From: Anaerolineales bacterium
GTDB lineage: Bacteria; Chloroflexota; Anaerolineae; 4572-78; J111
Direction of reading: 5' to 3'
Assembly: GCA_020634855.1 (NCBI GenBank)
Contig: JACKAU010000002.1
Span: 620,001-684,000, forward strand
DNA length: 64,000 bases
Shown: positions 16,833 through 26,205 of the stretch, one piece after another
Numbering within the stretch: the stretch's first letter is position 1
Layout of the letters: every line of letters starts with the position of its first letter
The notes under the pieces: generated by a model
Seen by the model: only the letters and a program-made list of their open reading frames with translations
Databases searched by the model: none
Told to the model about the DNA's origin: nothing
Translations under genes and position numbers: made by a program

Positions 16833-18995
16833 TTAATTCCCCTGAGCTAACGGTAAGTAAACGGCAAAAATCGTTCCCCGGCCGGGTTCAGAATCGATAG
16901 CGATGTGGCCGGAGTGAAGTTTGATGAGTTCTTTAACAATGGCTAATCCCAAACCGGCGCCGCGAATATTTTCCTGATCTTTAACTCGATAAAAGCGTTC
17001 GAACAGATGGGGGATATCGACCTGGCTAATGCCGATACCGGTGTCACTGATGCGCAGCCCGGCCCAGGCCTGCGCCGGCAAATCACCCAAACCGGGCCAC
17101 TCGTGGTGATTTAGGCCGTTTTTTGACGGCTCAACCGGTAAGGGCAGGCACTCGCAGGTGATTTGGCCATTTTCCGGCGTGTATTTAATGGCGTTGCTCA
17201 ACAGGTTCCGAACCATCTGACGAAGCTGCGCCGCATCGCCGCTGACCTGCAAATCAGACCAGCCTTTATAGTCGATGGTCTGCTGTTTGTTTTGCCCTAA
17301 AGGATACTGCTCTTCGATTACCTCGTGTACGAGTTGGGGCAGATTGACCGCCCCTTCGGACATTCTTATATAGCCGTCATCGATCTGCGATATTTCTAAT
17401 ACGCTTGCGACGAGATCGTTCAGAATCCGCATGTGGCGCTGGATATCGTTGATCATTTTGTGCCGCTTGTCATCGTCAATATGGGTATAAAGCGCAGCCA
17501 AGTTATCGGCCAGTAAGGTGGCGACGGAAAGCGGCGTATTCAATTCATGGGTGACATTGGCTACAAATTTAGCCTTTAACCGTTCCGCTTCCTTGATCGG
17601 GGTAATATCATAGTAGACACAGACAAAACCAATGACATGGTTGGCCTGATTGGGATCAAAGAGCGGCGCTGCGGTTAAAGCGGCATCGTAGCCGGTGCTA
17701 TCGCGTCGTTTATACTGAACTTCGCCCCGCCATACTTGCCCGCTGCGAACCGCCGTAGTAATTTGGGTGAGCAAGTCAAGCTCTTGATCCGGTTGATGCC
17801 AAAAGTCCCACGGCTGGCCCAAAATCGCGCTACTCGAAAAGCCGGTCATGTCCTCGGCTGCCGGATTGGCATATTGAATTATCCCATCAACGTTAGAAAC
17901 CATCACCGCTTCGCCTAAAGCTTCTAAGATGGCCTGGGTACGATCTCGTTCCAGCCGCAACTCAAAGGTTTGTTTGGATACGATGCCGGTCAAATCATCG
18001 ACGTGATGCTGTAAATTTTGATAAAGTTGGGCTGTTTCCAAAGCCTGGGCAATAGCGGCTGCGATACTTTGGGCCAAATCGAGAGTGTGGTCGGTGTAAT
18101 CGAGCGAATCTGTGGTGGACAGTTCAATTAAACCGGCCACTTTATCCCGAATAATAAGCGGCACAATGACTACGGTTGTCACGGCAAAATCCTGCATCAG
18201 TGTTTGGACTTGAGGCCACTGAACCTCGTGGCGCCCTTGGATAAATACTTTAGGCGCTTGGAGCGCCTCGATCTCCTGCTTCGAAAAATGGGAAGCCAGC
18301 GAGATTTTCTCATTATAGTAGCTGTCCACGGCCATCTCACCCAATAGATTGAGATCGGTCTTAGGTGAGACGTATTTAACTAGCGTATCAAAATCAGGGT
18401 GGCTGTGATCGAATAATGTCGCCGTTGCCGCCGGAATTTCAAAAACCTGGGCTAAGGCTTCACAAGCGATGGTTAAGATTTCTTCAACTTTAAATGATGA
18501 GGCCGCCATCGTGATGACGTTGTTCAATAGGGTCAATTCGCGGTTGCGCCGGTAGACTTCCAGCTCGGCCTCGTGGCGATAGGTCCGCTCCAGCAGCAGA
18601 CGTCGATAGCGATTGAGCCGGGTAATCGTCCGAACCCGGACGCGAAGTTCAGTTCCGTTAAACGGTTTGGAAATAAAATCATCGGCCCCGGCGTCGATGC
18701 CTTGCAGACGTGAGTCGCGATCATCTAAAGCGGTGATGAGTAGAATAGGCACCTCGCCTAAGTACGGATCGTGACGAAGCCGCCGGCAAACTTCAAAACC
18801 ATCCAGTTCGGGCATCATTACATCCAGTAATATTAAATCCGGAGTAAACTCCGAAGCTTTGGTTAAGGCTTCAGGGCCATTATCGGCAAAGACCAGATGG
18901 TAGCCTTGATTGGTCAGCAGCCCTTCCAAGATGTCCCGACCGGCTGCTTCATCATCTACAATAAGTACCACACTACTTTGATTTAACATTGCCAT
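16833..18995 (-). CDS. Receiver-GAF-PAS histidine kinase
   Basis: The 720-residue cytoplasmic protein reads receiver (8-125, acceptor D58), GAF (about 165-325), PAS (about 355-470), HisKA with H483 in THELNTPL, and HATPase (NLLSNAIKY, DTGIGIS, GAGLGLAI). No membrane segment is present. The receiver precedes the kinase core, so it can be controlled by phosphorylation from another kinase. The receiver and the following RLNRYRRL linker are very similar to those of the protein at 20110-21564. Genes on both sides are 4 and 7 nt away, indicating an operon. Confidence 0.9.
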   Translation of the reverse strand: MAMLNQSSVVLIVDDEAAGRDILEGLLTNQGYHLVFADNGPEALTKASEFTPDLILLDVMMPELDGFEVCRRLRHDPYLGEVPILLITALDDRDSRLQGIDAGADDFISKPFNGTELRVRVRTITRLNRYRRLLLERTYRHEAELEVYRRNRELTLLNNVITMAASSFKVEEILTIACEALAQVFEIPAATATLFDHSHPDFDTLVKYVSPKTDLNLLGEMAVDSYYNEKISLASHFSKQEIEALQAPKVFIQGRHEVQWPQVQTLMQDFAVTTVVIVPLIIRDKVAGLIELSTTDSLDYTDHTLDLAQSIAAAIAQALETAQLYQNLQHHVDDLTGIVSKQTFELRLERDRTQAILEALGEAVMVSNVDGIIQYANPAAEDMTGFSSSAILGQPWDFWHQPDQELDLLTQITTAVRSGQVWRGEVQYKRRDSTGYDAALTAAPLFDPNQANHVIGFVCVYYDITPIKEAERLKAKFVANVTHELNTPLSVATLLADNLAALYTHIDDDKRHKMINDIQRHMRILNDLVASVLEISQIDDGYIRMSEGAVNLPQLVHEVIEEQYPLGQNKQQTIDYKGWSDLQVSGDAAQLRQMVRNLLSNAIKYTPENGQITCECLPLPVEPSKNGLNHHEWPGLGDLPAQAWAGLRISDTGIGISQVDIPHLFERFYRVKDQENIRGAGLGLAIVKELIKLHSGHIAIDSEPGRGTIFAVYLPLAQGN

Positions 18996-19002
18996 AATAC
19001 CT

Positions 19003-20088
19003 CTATATTTCTACCACAAAAAGTGATCCGGTTGGCTTATTATCTTCGACCCAAATTTGGCCGCCATGGGCGTCGACAACCATTTGGCAAAAGGCCAGGC
19101 CCAGCCCCACCTGCGAGACATGGTGATCTTTCAGGGTAACGACTTCAAATTTATTAAAGATGCGGTCTCGATAGCCGGCCGGAATACCGGGCCCTTCGTC
19201 CGAAATCTCGATCCGAACCTGAGCCTTAGCCGTATCCGAGCCACATTGACCGACTCGAACCGTAACTGTGTGGTTGGACGGCGAAAACTTGAGCGCGTTG
19301 GACAGCAAGTTATCAAGCACCCGGCGCATTAGATTCTTGTCCAGCATCATTAGCGTCGGATAAGGAGGGAGTTTAACGACTAAATTTATCTTTTTCGACT
19401 GAGCGAGCAGGCCGTGATCTTGCTCAACTTCCTCCATCAAGCGATTTACATCAACCTGAGTACAGTTTAAGATAAACTTATCTTGCTCGGCTTTAGCTAA
19501 AATCAACAAATCATTCACAAACGCCTGGAGTCGCTGTGCCTGGGAGTGAATCTTTTCGATATCCTGACGTTGTTGGTCAACCAAATTGTTTTCAATGAGG
19601 AGTAACTCGCTAAACCCTAAAATCACATTTAATGGGACTCGCATATCGTGAACAACCATACCGGCCATATCTTCTCTTAGGTGCAGTAGCCGGGTCAATT
19701 CATCGTACTGCTCCTTGATACGCAGCATGGAGCGAACCCTGGCCCTCAGCTCAAGTCCGTTAACCGGTTTAGATAAAAATTCATCGGCCCCGGCATCTAG
19801 ACCGCGAGCGATATCTTCCTTACTATTGAGGGCGGTAATGAGAATTATCGGGATGTGATGCCAGCGTTCGTCATTTTTGATCCGTTGGCAAGCTTCAAAC
19901 CCATCTACCCCCGGCATCATTACATCCATCAGAATGACGTCCGGGCTGATGTGGTTAAGTTGATCGAGGGCGTCAAAGACATCGGCAGCGAAGATTAAAT
20001 CGTAATTTTCACGGTAGAGCAGACCTTCTATCGTATCACGGGCGGTCGGTTCATCATCAACAATAAATACTTGAGGTTGTTGTAGCAT
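19003..20088 (-). CDS. Receiver-histidine kinase
   Basis: This 361-residue protein is compact: receiver (6-122; acceptor D55, K107), HisKA with H147 in VHDMRVPL, and HATPase (NLLSNALKF, DEGPGIP, GLGLAF). It has no sensory domain besides the receiver, so its input is most likely phosphoryl transfer or dimerisation through the receiver. It sits in the middle of the operon 16106-21564 with gaps of 7 and 21 nt. Proteins of this arrangement can act as kinase, phosphatase or relay. Confidence 0.88.
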   Translation of the reverse strand: MLQQPQVFIVDDEPTARDTIEGLLYRENYDLIFAADVFDALDQLNHISPDVILMDVMMPGVDGFEACQRIKNDERWHHIPIILITALNSKEDIARGLDAGADEFLSKPVNGLELRARVRSMLRIKEQYDELTRLLHLREDMAGMVVHDMRVPLNVILGFSELLLIENNLVDQQRQDIEKIHSQAQRLQAFVNDLLILAKAEQDKFILNCTQVDVNRLMEEVEQDHGLLAQSKKINLVVKLPPYPTLMMLDKNLMRRVLDNLLSNALKFSPSNHTVTVRVGQCGSDTAKAQVRIEISDEGPGIPAGYRDRIFNKFEVVTLKDHHVSQVGLGLAFCQMVVDAHGGQIWVEDNKPTGSLFVVEI

Positions 20089-20109
20089 CTATCACTCCCA
20101 AACTAGAAA

Positions 20110-21564
20110 TTAAGCCAACGGTAGAGTTAATTCAATGGTGACGCCCGGCTCGGTAGGGCGATTATAAACGACACACCGGCCGCCGACGCCCCAAACCAGT
20201 AAAGCCACGGTCGATAAGCCCAGGCCAGTTCCCTCCAATTCGCCGGTGAAATACTTCTCACCCTGGTAGTAGGGAAGCCAGACCTGGTCCAATTGCTCCG
20301 GGGAGAGGGTTAACCCATTATCACTGATTTTTAGAACAACATTTTGCTCATCGAGACCCACGAAGCTAACGTCAACGGTAGGATTCTTCTCCGGGTGAAA
20401 TTTTTTAGCGTTCTCCAAGACCTCGAAAAAGATCAACTCAACAGCCTGCTTAGATAATTTAAGCCGTTTTTTGTTTAATTGATCCAGACCCGATAGGGAG
20501 ACGTATCGCAAATCTAACGTCATACTGATCCGGGTTAAGAGTTTATGGGTTTGATCCAACCTAAATCCCGATTGGAGTGACGGCAGGGCCGGCAAGTGAG
20601 CATATTGCAGCACATCTTCAACGACGCCATTCAAACGTTTTAAGCTTAAAAACGCCGTTTTAGAAAAATCAACAATTTCTTCAACCGATAACTGAGGCGC
20701 GTGTTCTACCAACAACTGTAAGCTGCTGTTGGCAATGGTTAACGGCGTGCGCAATTTGTGCAGGACCGACAGGTGAAAACCACGCATATCGCGCTGTAAA
20801 ACCATTTGCGGGGTCACATTGCGCAGCCGGATAATGCGGCCCGTATCTTCTTTAGCCGGCCCTTCAAACAAAGTGACCAGCAGCCAAAAAGCCTCGGCGT
20901 TGTCGCATTCCGGGCGTACCAAGTAACGCGGTGTAGCCAAGTCGCGGTCAGAAACGGCCGGCCAGGCTGACCATAATTCAGGCGGTTGAAGTTGATACTG
21001 CTTTTGAACCTCGTCCAGAAAGGCGCCGGAAACGGGATGGGCCGCATCGGCCGGCAAGTCCAAATAGAGCCGGGCCATTGAATTTAGGTAGAGAATTTTA
21101 TCGCGCTCGTTAACCACCAGATAGCCGTCATCCGCTTGCTCAACCACCCATTCAAAGCGGGCGCGCTGCTCTTTCAAACGCCGGTAGCGATTGAGGCGGG
21201 TGGTGGTATGGATACGGGCGCGGAGTTCAATGGCATCGAACGGTTTGGTAATAAAATCGTCAGCGCCGGCCTTGATACCCATTAAGCGCGAGTTATAATC
21301 GCCTAGCGCGGTCAGCAAAATAATAGGGATTTCAGCCAAATGAGGCGTGGCTCGGATCCGTTTACATACTTCAAAACCATTCATCTCCGGCATCATCACA
21401 TCTAACAGAATGACATCAGGCGTGGTCGCCTCGGCTTTGGCTAAGGCTTCGGGGCCGTTATGAGCGAACACCAGCTCATAGCCTCGATTGGTCAGCAATC
21501 CTTCCAGAGTATCTCGCCCAAATTGTTCATCATCGACGATAAGAATAGTACTATCTTGCTGCAT
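20110..21564 (-). CDS. Receiver-PAS-like histidine kinase with weakly conserved ATPase motif
   Basis: The 484-residue protein has a receiver (5-122, acceptor D55), a PAS-like region (about 135-250), an H-box at H269 (LHKLRTPL) and a HATPase domain. The N-box is ENAKKFHP and the last glycine box TGLGLS, but the G1 box reads DNGLTLS instead of DxGxG, so ATP binding may be altered. Receiver and linker are closely related to those of the kinase at 16833-18995, suggesting a tandem duplication in which the kinase halves diverged. It precedes the kinase at 19003 by 21 nt in the operon. Confidence 0.85.
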   Translation of the reverse strand: MQQDSTILIVDDEQFGRDTLEGLLTNRGYELVFAHNGPEALAKAEATTPDVILLDVMMPEMNGFEVCKRIRATPHLAEIPIILLTALGDYNSRLMGIKAGADDFITKPFDAIELRARIHTTTRLNRYRRLKEQRARFEWVVEQADDGYLVVNERDKILYLNSMARLYLDLPADAAHPVSGAFLDEVQKQYQLQPPELWSAWPAVSDRDLATPRYLVRPECDNAEAFWLLVTLFEGPAKEDTGRIIRLRNVTPQMVLQRDMRGFHLSVLHKLRTPLTIANSSLQLLVEHAPQLSVEEIVDFSKTAFLSLKRLNGVVEDVLQYAHLPALPSLQSGFRLDQTHKLLTRISMTLDLRYVSLSGLDQLNKKRLKLSKQAVELIFFEVLENAKKFHPEKNPTVDVSFVGLDEQNVVLKISDNGLTLSPEQLDQVWLPYYQGEKYFTGELEGTGLGLSTVALLVWGVGGRCVVYNRPTEPGVTIELTLPLA

Positions 21565-21657
21565 AAGTTGTTCCTTCTTCTAAAATGAATATCTGGAGCG
21601 TCAAAGTAAACTTTGACTTTTATCCGGACCAAGCAAGCTTTGACGCTCTGACAGCTT

Positions 21658-24600
21658 TTATGAGGACGTACACTGGGCTTTAATCACCTCAGTCAACTGT
21701 TTCAAGCCAATGGGCTTACTCATATAATCCGTGGCTCCGGCCGCTAAACAGCGTTCTTTATCCCCCGGCATCGCCAGCGCGGTTAACGCAATGATCGGGG
21801 TTGAGGCCAGGCGCGGGTCGGTTCGCAGTTGGCGAATGGCTTCCAGACCGTCCATTTCCGGCATTTGGATGTCCATCAAGATGATATCGGGCTGCTTTTC
21901 CTGGGCTTGTTTGATGGCCTCAATCCCGTTTCGAGCGACTAAGACTTGGTGATTGGTAACCGTTAAATAATCGAATATCATCTGGATGTTGGCTTCGTTA
22001 TCTTCAGCCAGCAGCACCAACGGCTTGGATTGGCGTTGTAAAACTTTCGGCACCGAGTAACCGTTTTGAAGAATCGTGTCGGACTGAAGTTCCGCTTGTT
22101 TGTCCGTCGATAACTGCCACGGCATACTCACGGTGAAGCGACTGCCCCGGCCGATTTCACTTTCTACGGCGATACTGCCGCCATGCATTTCGCTTAAACG
22201 GTAGACCAGAGATAACCCCAACCCCGTCCCGGAGTAAACTCGGGACAGACGGCTGTCGAGTTGAACAAAGGGTTGAAATAGTTTGCTCAAATCTTCCTGA
22301 GCGATGCCAATGCCGGTATCCCAAATCGTAAAGTACACCACCTGATTAGCCGGGTCGCCTTTGACTTCTAGTCCCACGCGACCGCCCTCGGGCGTAAATT
22401 TGACCGCGTTACTCAACAAATTAACCAAAATCTGCTTGAGACGAAGCTCGTCCGCTGATAATGTTTCAGCCCGGTCATCATAAGTAGCCATCAATTTAAT
22501 TTGGCGGGTGTGGGCCATTTGTTTGACGAACTGAAGGCTGGCCTCACACACATTTTTGATCGCTACCGGGTGGGGGTTCAGCGAGAGTTTACCCGCGCCG
22601 ATTTTCGACAAATCGAGAATATCATTGATCAGCGACAGTAAATGGCGGCCGCTCTGCTCGATAGTTTGGGTGGTCTTCATCTGTTTTGGGGTGAGCGGGC
22701 CGTAAACCTGATCTTGTAACACCTCGGACATACCCAAAATAGCATTGAGCGGCGTTCGCAATTCATGGCTCATACTGGCCAGGAACTCATCTTTAAGCCG
22801 AGACGCCCGGGCCAATTCCGCATTAGCCACTTGCAGTTCCGATGTTCTGGCTTCGATGCGTTGGGCCAGCGACGCCCGTTCAGCTTCTAAGGCTTCCTGA
22901 GCCTGTTTGCGCTCCACAATCTCTTGTTGAGCCTGCTCGAAAAGCTGCGCATTCTCAATGGCTAAAGCCAGTTGGTCGGCCATCGATTGCACGACTTCCA
23001 AATCATCGGGATCGTAAGCTCCAATTTGCTGGTGGCCGATATTCCAGGTACCGATGACCGTTCGTTTAACCCGCAGCGGGATAATCATCTCCGAGCGAAC
23101 CCCTCTGTTGACAATTTGCTCATCTTCCGAGAAACGCAGGTCGACAGGAATGTTATTACGGATCATGGGCTGGCCCTGCATAATGACTAACCCGATCGCT
23201 GAATTCTTTAAGGGTATGGTCGCGCCTATCGACAAAACCTTGGCCCCCGCCCCAAAGGCCAGACGAACTTTATTGCCCGCCACCAGCGTAATCGACATCG
23301 TATAGTAGGATAGCAGCCGCTTAGTGTGGCGGGCAAAGGCTTGGTAAACGTCATCAATCCGTAAACTGGCGGTAATAGCGTGGTCAAGTTCGTGGATTAC
23401 TGCCAACTGATGCGCTCGTTGATTGGTTTCGGTATGGAGCCGGGCATTTTCAATGGCGATCACGGCCTGAGCGGCATAGACACTGGCCAATCGGGCGTGA
23501 GTATCGGTATAGTAATGGGGTTCATACTTAAGTAAGGACAGCAAACCGATAACGCGCTCGCCTTTGTGCAGCGGAACCCTCAACCAACTATAAACCGCCT
23601 TATCTGCCGGCAGGTTCGGGGTCAGCGGTAACGAGCCGGTGGTGACGTTGTTAACGATAACCGGCTCTTTAGACTCGATGACGGCAGCCACATCGCGATC
23701 CTCCGTCAGTGATACGACCTGCCCCATAATCGTCGCGGCTTCGGGAGGCCCTTGCGCTCCAATCACCCGTAAACAATTGCCTTGCAATAATTGCAGCGAG
23801 GCGCTATCGTAAGCGACCACTTGTTGAAAATGATTCAGGACGTTTTCGACGACTTGTTCCATATCAACAACTGAGGCCAAGGCCAAAGCCGCCTGACGGA
23901 GCGTTTCTGTTTCTTGATACCGTGCGCGCTCCGCCTGATAGAGGCGAACGATTTCCTCCTCAGCCTGCTTACGTTCGGTGATATCGCTGACCACGCCGTA
24001 AATAATGCGGGAGGTCTCGGTGCTTTCAACTCGGGCGTTATCCAACACCCAAATCGTCACGCCATCGGCTCTAACCAGCCGGTACTCGATTTGGCTGTTG
24101 TGGCCTCGGGCCAGGCGAGCCAGGTGCGACACTTCCAAGCCGTGGTCATCGGGGTGGATCACGGTAGCAGACCAAAAGCTGCCATCTAGTAGAAACCTTT
24201 GTAAGGGGTAACCGGTTAAATTTTCTATGTTGGGTGACAGGTAGCGGTTAATAATGGTATCATCGGCGGCTATCTCGGTCATATAGACGTGATGGCTAAT
24301 CGAGGTAATGACCTGGCGAAATCGCTCTTCGCTCTCGCGGAGCGCGTTTTCTGTTTGCCGGCGTTCGATAATTTCTTGTTGGGCCTGTTCGTATAAATGG
24401 GCGTTTTTGATCGCCACCGCAATCTGGTTGGTTAACGCCTCCATAGCAATGACATCGTTTTTGCCGAAGCCGTTGAGATGCGGACTCTGAATATCAAGAA
24501 CCCCCACTGTTTGCCCGGAAACCTTGATCGGCAGGCACAGTTCGGCCCGGGTGACTGAATATTCGGCAATCAAAGAAGTATAACGAGGCTCCTGCTCCAC

Positions 24601-25677
24601 ATCATTGGCGACGATTTTTTCGCCGTTTTTAGCAACCCAGCCGTTGATGCCTTGGTTTAATGATTGGGCATGGTAGGGCGGAAAATATTTGGCGTAAGAG
24701 CCGGCCAACGCTTTCAAGCGCAAGATTTCGCCGTCAACTAAAAAGAGGGCGACATGGTGATAATCGAACGACTCTTGAACCAGACGGGCGGCTCTATTTA
24801 AGACGGTGTCTAATTCCAGAACAGCCGCTATTTGCCCGCCGATGTCATTGATCAGAGCCAACTGAGCGGCCCTCTGTTCCAGTTTCTCTTCAGCCTGTTT
24901 ATGTTCGGTGATATCGCGGGATGAGGTCACCAGATGGCTGACCTGCCCATTTTCATCATGAATCGGCTGCACTGAGGTCTCGAACCAGATAAATTCGCCG
25001 GATTGTTTGCGAATCCGGTAACTAATACCGGTTACCGATCGCCCGTATTCTACGGCTTGCACAATTTTGTCATGCACTTCGTCAGTATCAATAGGGTGAA
25101 TCAAAGTCGAGGGATCCACCCCGGTCATTTCATGGATCTTATAACCCAATACCTGTTCGAATGAGGGGCTGATGTAAACATAACGACCATCGGGAGCATG
25201 CAGACAAACAATATCGGTGGTATTTTCGGCCAACAGCCGGAAACGCGACTCGCTTTGGCGCATGGCTTGTTGCGCTTGTTGTTTCTCGTGGCGTAGGGCT
25301 TTTTGCTCTAAGGCTTGCCGAACCGCCGTGCCTAATCTCGCCATGCGATCCTTTAGCAAGTAATCGGCGGCGCCTTCCTTCATACAGACCACGGCTGCCT
25401 CTTCGCTTATAGTGCCGGTCACTACAATAAAAGGAATATCAAGCCCCGTTTTTTGCATGCAGTGCAGGGCGTGCAGCGCATCAAAAGACGGCAAGGTGTA
25501 ATCCGATAAAATCAGATCAAGGTCGGTATGCAAATGAGCCAAAAAGTCTGTCTCGGTTTCAACGCACACCCAGTTTGGTTCAAAGCCGGCTTGCTTGAGT
25601 TCATAAATGATCAATTCAGCGTCGCTAGGTCGATCTTCAAGCATTAAGATATTAAGCGGTGTTGACACGAGATTCAT
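21658..25677 (-). CDS. Large multi-sensor hybrid histidine kinase (REC-PAS-GAF-PAS-GAF-GAF-HisKA-HATPase-REC)
   Basis: This 1339-residue soluble protein starts with a receiver (acceptor D59 in LSDYTLP). It continues with PAS (about 140-262), GAF (about 275-430), PAS (about 450-575), GAF (about 610-765) and GAF (about 790-940). Then come HisKA (H971 in SHELRTPL), HATPase (NLLSNAVKF, DTGIGIA, GTGLGLS) and a C-terminal receiver (LMDIQMPEMDG, acceptor near 1269). The chain integrates several small-molecule or light/redox signals and relays phosphate to its own C-terminal receiver. No membrane helix is seen. It lies 51 nt behind the Rcp1-like receiver gene and 93 nt before the next kinase gene. 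The GAF domains show no obvious bilin Cys. Confidence 0.9.
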   Translation of the reverse strand: MNLVSTPLNILMLEDRPSDAELIIYELKQAGFEPNWVCVETETDFLAHLHTDLDLILSDYTLPSFDALHALHCMQKTGLDIPFIVVTGTISEEAAVVCMKEGAADYLLKDRMARLGTAVRQALEQKALRHEKQQAQQAMRQSESRFRLLAENTTDIVCLHAPDGRYVYISPSFEQVLGYKIHEMTGVDPSTLIHPIDTDEVHDKIVQAVEYGRSVTGISYRIRKQSGEFIWFETSVQPIHDENGQVSHLVTSSRDITEHKQAEEKLEQRAAQLALINDIGGQIAAVLELDTVLNRAARLVQESFDYHHVALFLVDGEILRLKALAGSYAKYFPPYHAQSLNQGINGWVAKNGEKIVANDVEQEPRYTSLIAEYSVTRAELCLPIKVSGQTVGVLDIQSPHLNGFGKNDVIAMEALTNQIAVAIKNAHLYEQAQQEIIERRQTENALRESEERFRQVITSISHHVYMTEIAADDTIINRYLSPNIENLTGYPLQRFLLDGSFWSATVIHPDDHGLEVSHLARLARGHNSQIEYRLVRADGVTIWVLDNARVESTETSRIIYGVVSDITERKQAEEEIVRLYQAERARYQETETLRQAALALASVVDMEQVVENVLNHFQQVVAYDSASLQLLQGNCLRVIGAQGPPEAATIMGQVVSLTEDRDVAAVIESKEPVIVNNVTTGSLPLTPNLPADKAVYSWLRVPLHKGERVIGLLSLLKYEPHYYTDTHARLASVYAAQAVIAIENARLHTETNQRAHQLAVIHELDHAITASLRIDDVYQAFARHTKRLLSYYTMSITLVAGNKVRLAFGAGAKVLSIGATIPLKNSAIGLVIMQGQPMIRNNIPVDLRFSEDEQIVNRGVRSEMIIPLRVKRTVIGTWNIGHQQIGAYDPDDLEVVQSMADQLALAIENAQLFEQAQQEIVERKQAQEALEAERASLAQRIEARTSELQVANAELARASRLKDEFLASMSHELRTPLNAILGMSEVLQDQVYGPLTPKQMKTTQTIEQSGRHLLSLINDILDLSKIGAGKLSLNPHPVAIKNVCEASLQFVKQMAHTRQIKLMATYDDRAETLSADELRLKQILVNLLSNAVKFTPEGGRVGLEVKGDPANQVVYFTIWDTGIGIAQEDLSKLFQPFVQLDSRLSRVYSGTGLGLSLVYRLSEMHGGSIAVESEIGRGSRFTVSMPWQLSTDKQAELQSDTILQNGYSVPKVLQRQSKPLVLLAEDNEANIQMIFDYLTVTNHQVLVARNGIEAIKQAQEKQPDIILMDIQMPEMDGLEAIRQLRTDPRLASTPIIALTALAMPGDKERCLAAGATDYMSKPIGLKQLTEVIKAQCTSS

Positions 25678-25728
25678 CCTTGTAAGCAGGTGATCAAAAG
25701 TTAAGCACCAAGAGAATAATTTTTTACT

Positions 25729-26166
25729 TTATGCTGGCGGCTCATTCAGAAGCAGCCAATAAAAACCGATATTTCGCACGGCGTCGGCAAACTGTTCAAA
25801 ATCGACCGGTTTAACTATGTAACTATTGACGCCCAGTTCATAGCTTTCCACAATATCTCGTTCCTGGTTCGAGGAAGTCATCACTACCACCGGGATATTT
25901 CGCGTTTGCGGATTCGATTTTATCTTGTTAAGCACTTCCAGACCGTCAATCTTAGGTAATTTCAAATCGAGCAAAATAATTTTGGGTATTTCTTCAATAT
26001 CGCGCTCGGTATATTTTCCTTGACAGAAAATAAAATCAAGCGCTTCAGCCCCATCACGTTTGATCTCGATGTTGTTGGCCAGGTTGTACTTTTTCAAAGC
26101 GTGCATGGCTAACTCCAGATCACTGGGATTATCTTCCACAAGAAGGATTTCTACTTCTCTGGGCAT
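25729..26166 (-). CDS. Rcp1-type single-domain response regulator
   Basis: This 145-residue receiver has EDN (11-13), acceptor D67 and K119. The helix-extended pattern (FIFCQGKYT, IPKIILLDLKLPKIDGLEVL) is that of Rcp1-like regulators, which pair with phytochrome-type kinases. It has no output domain, so it probably shuttles phosphate or docks to partners. It lies 39 nt behind the ethylene-receptor-like kinase, whose H-box is also of the phytochrome-associated type, and 51 nt before the large hybrid kinase. It may link the two. Confidence 0.9.
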   Translation of the reverse strand: MPREVEILLVEDNPSDLELAMHALKKYNLANNIEIKRDGAEALDFIFCQGKYTERDIEEIPKIILLDLKLPKIDGLEVLNKIKSNPQTRNIPVVVMTSSNQERDIVESYELGVNSYIVKPVDFEQFADAVRNIGFYWLLLNEPPA

Positions 26167-26205
26167 AGATGATTACCAACCTTTCATCAAAAAGTATGTC
26201 TAATC

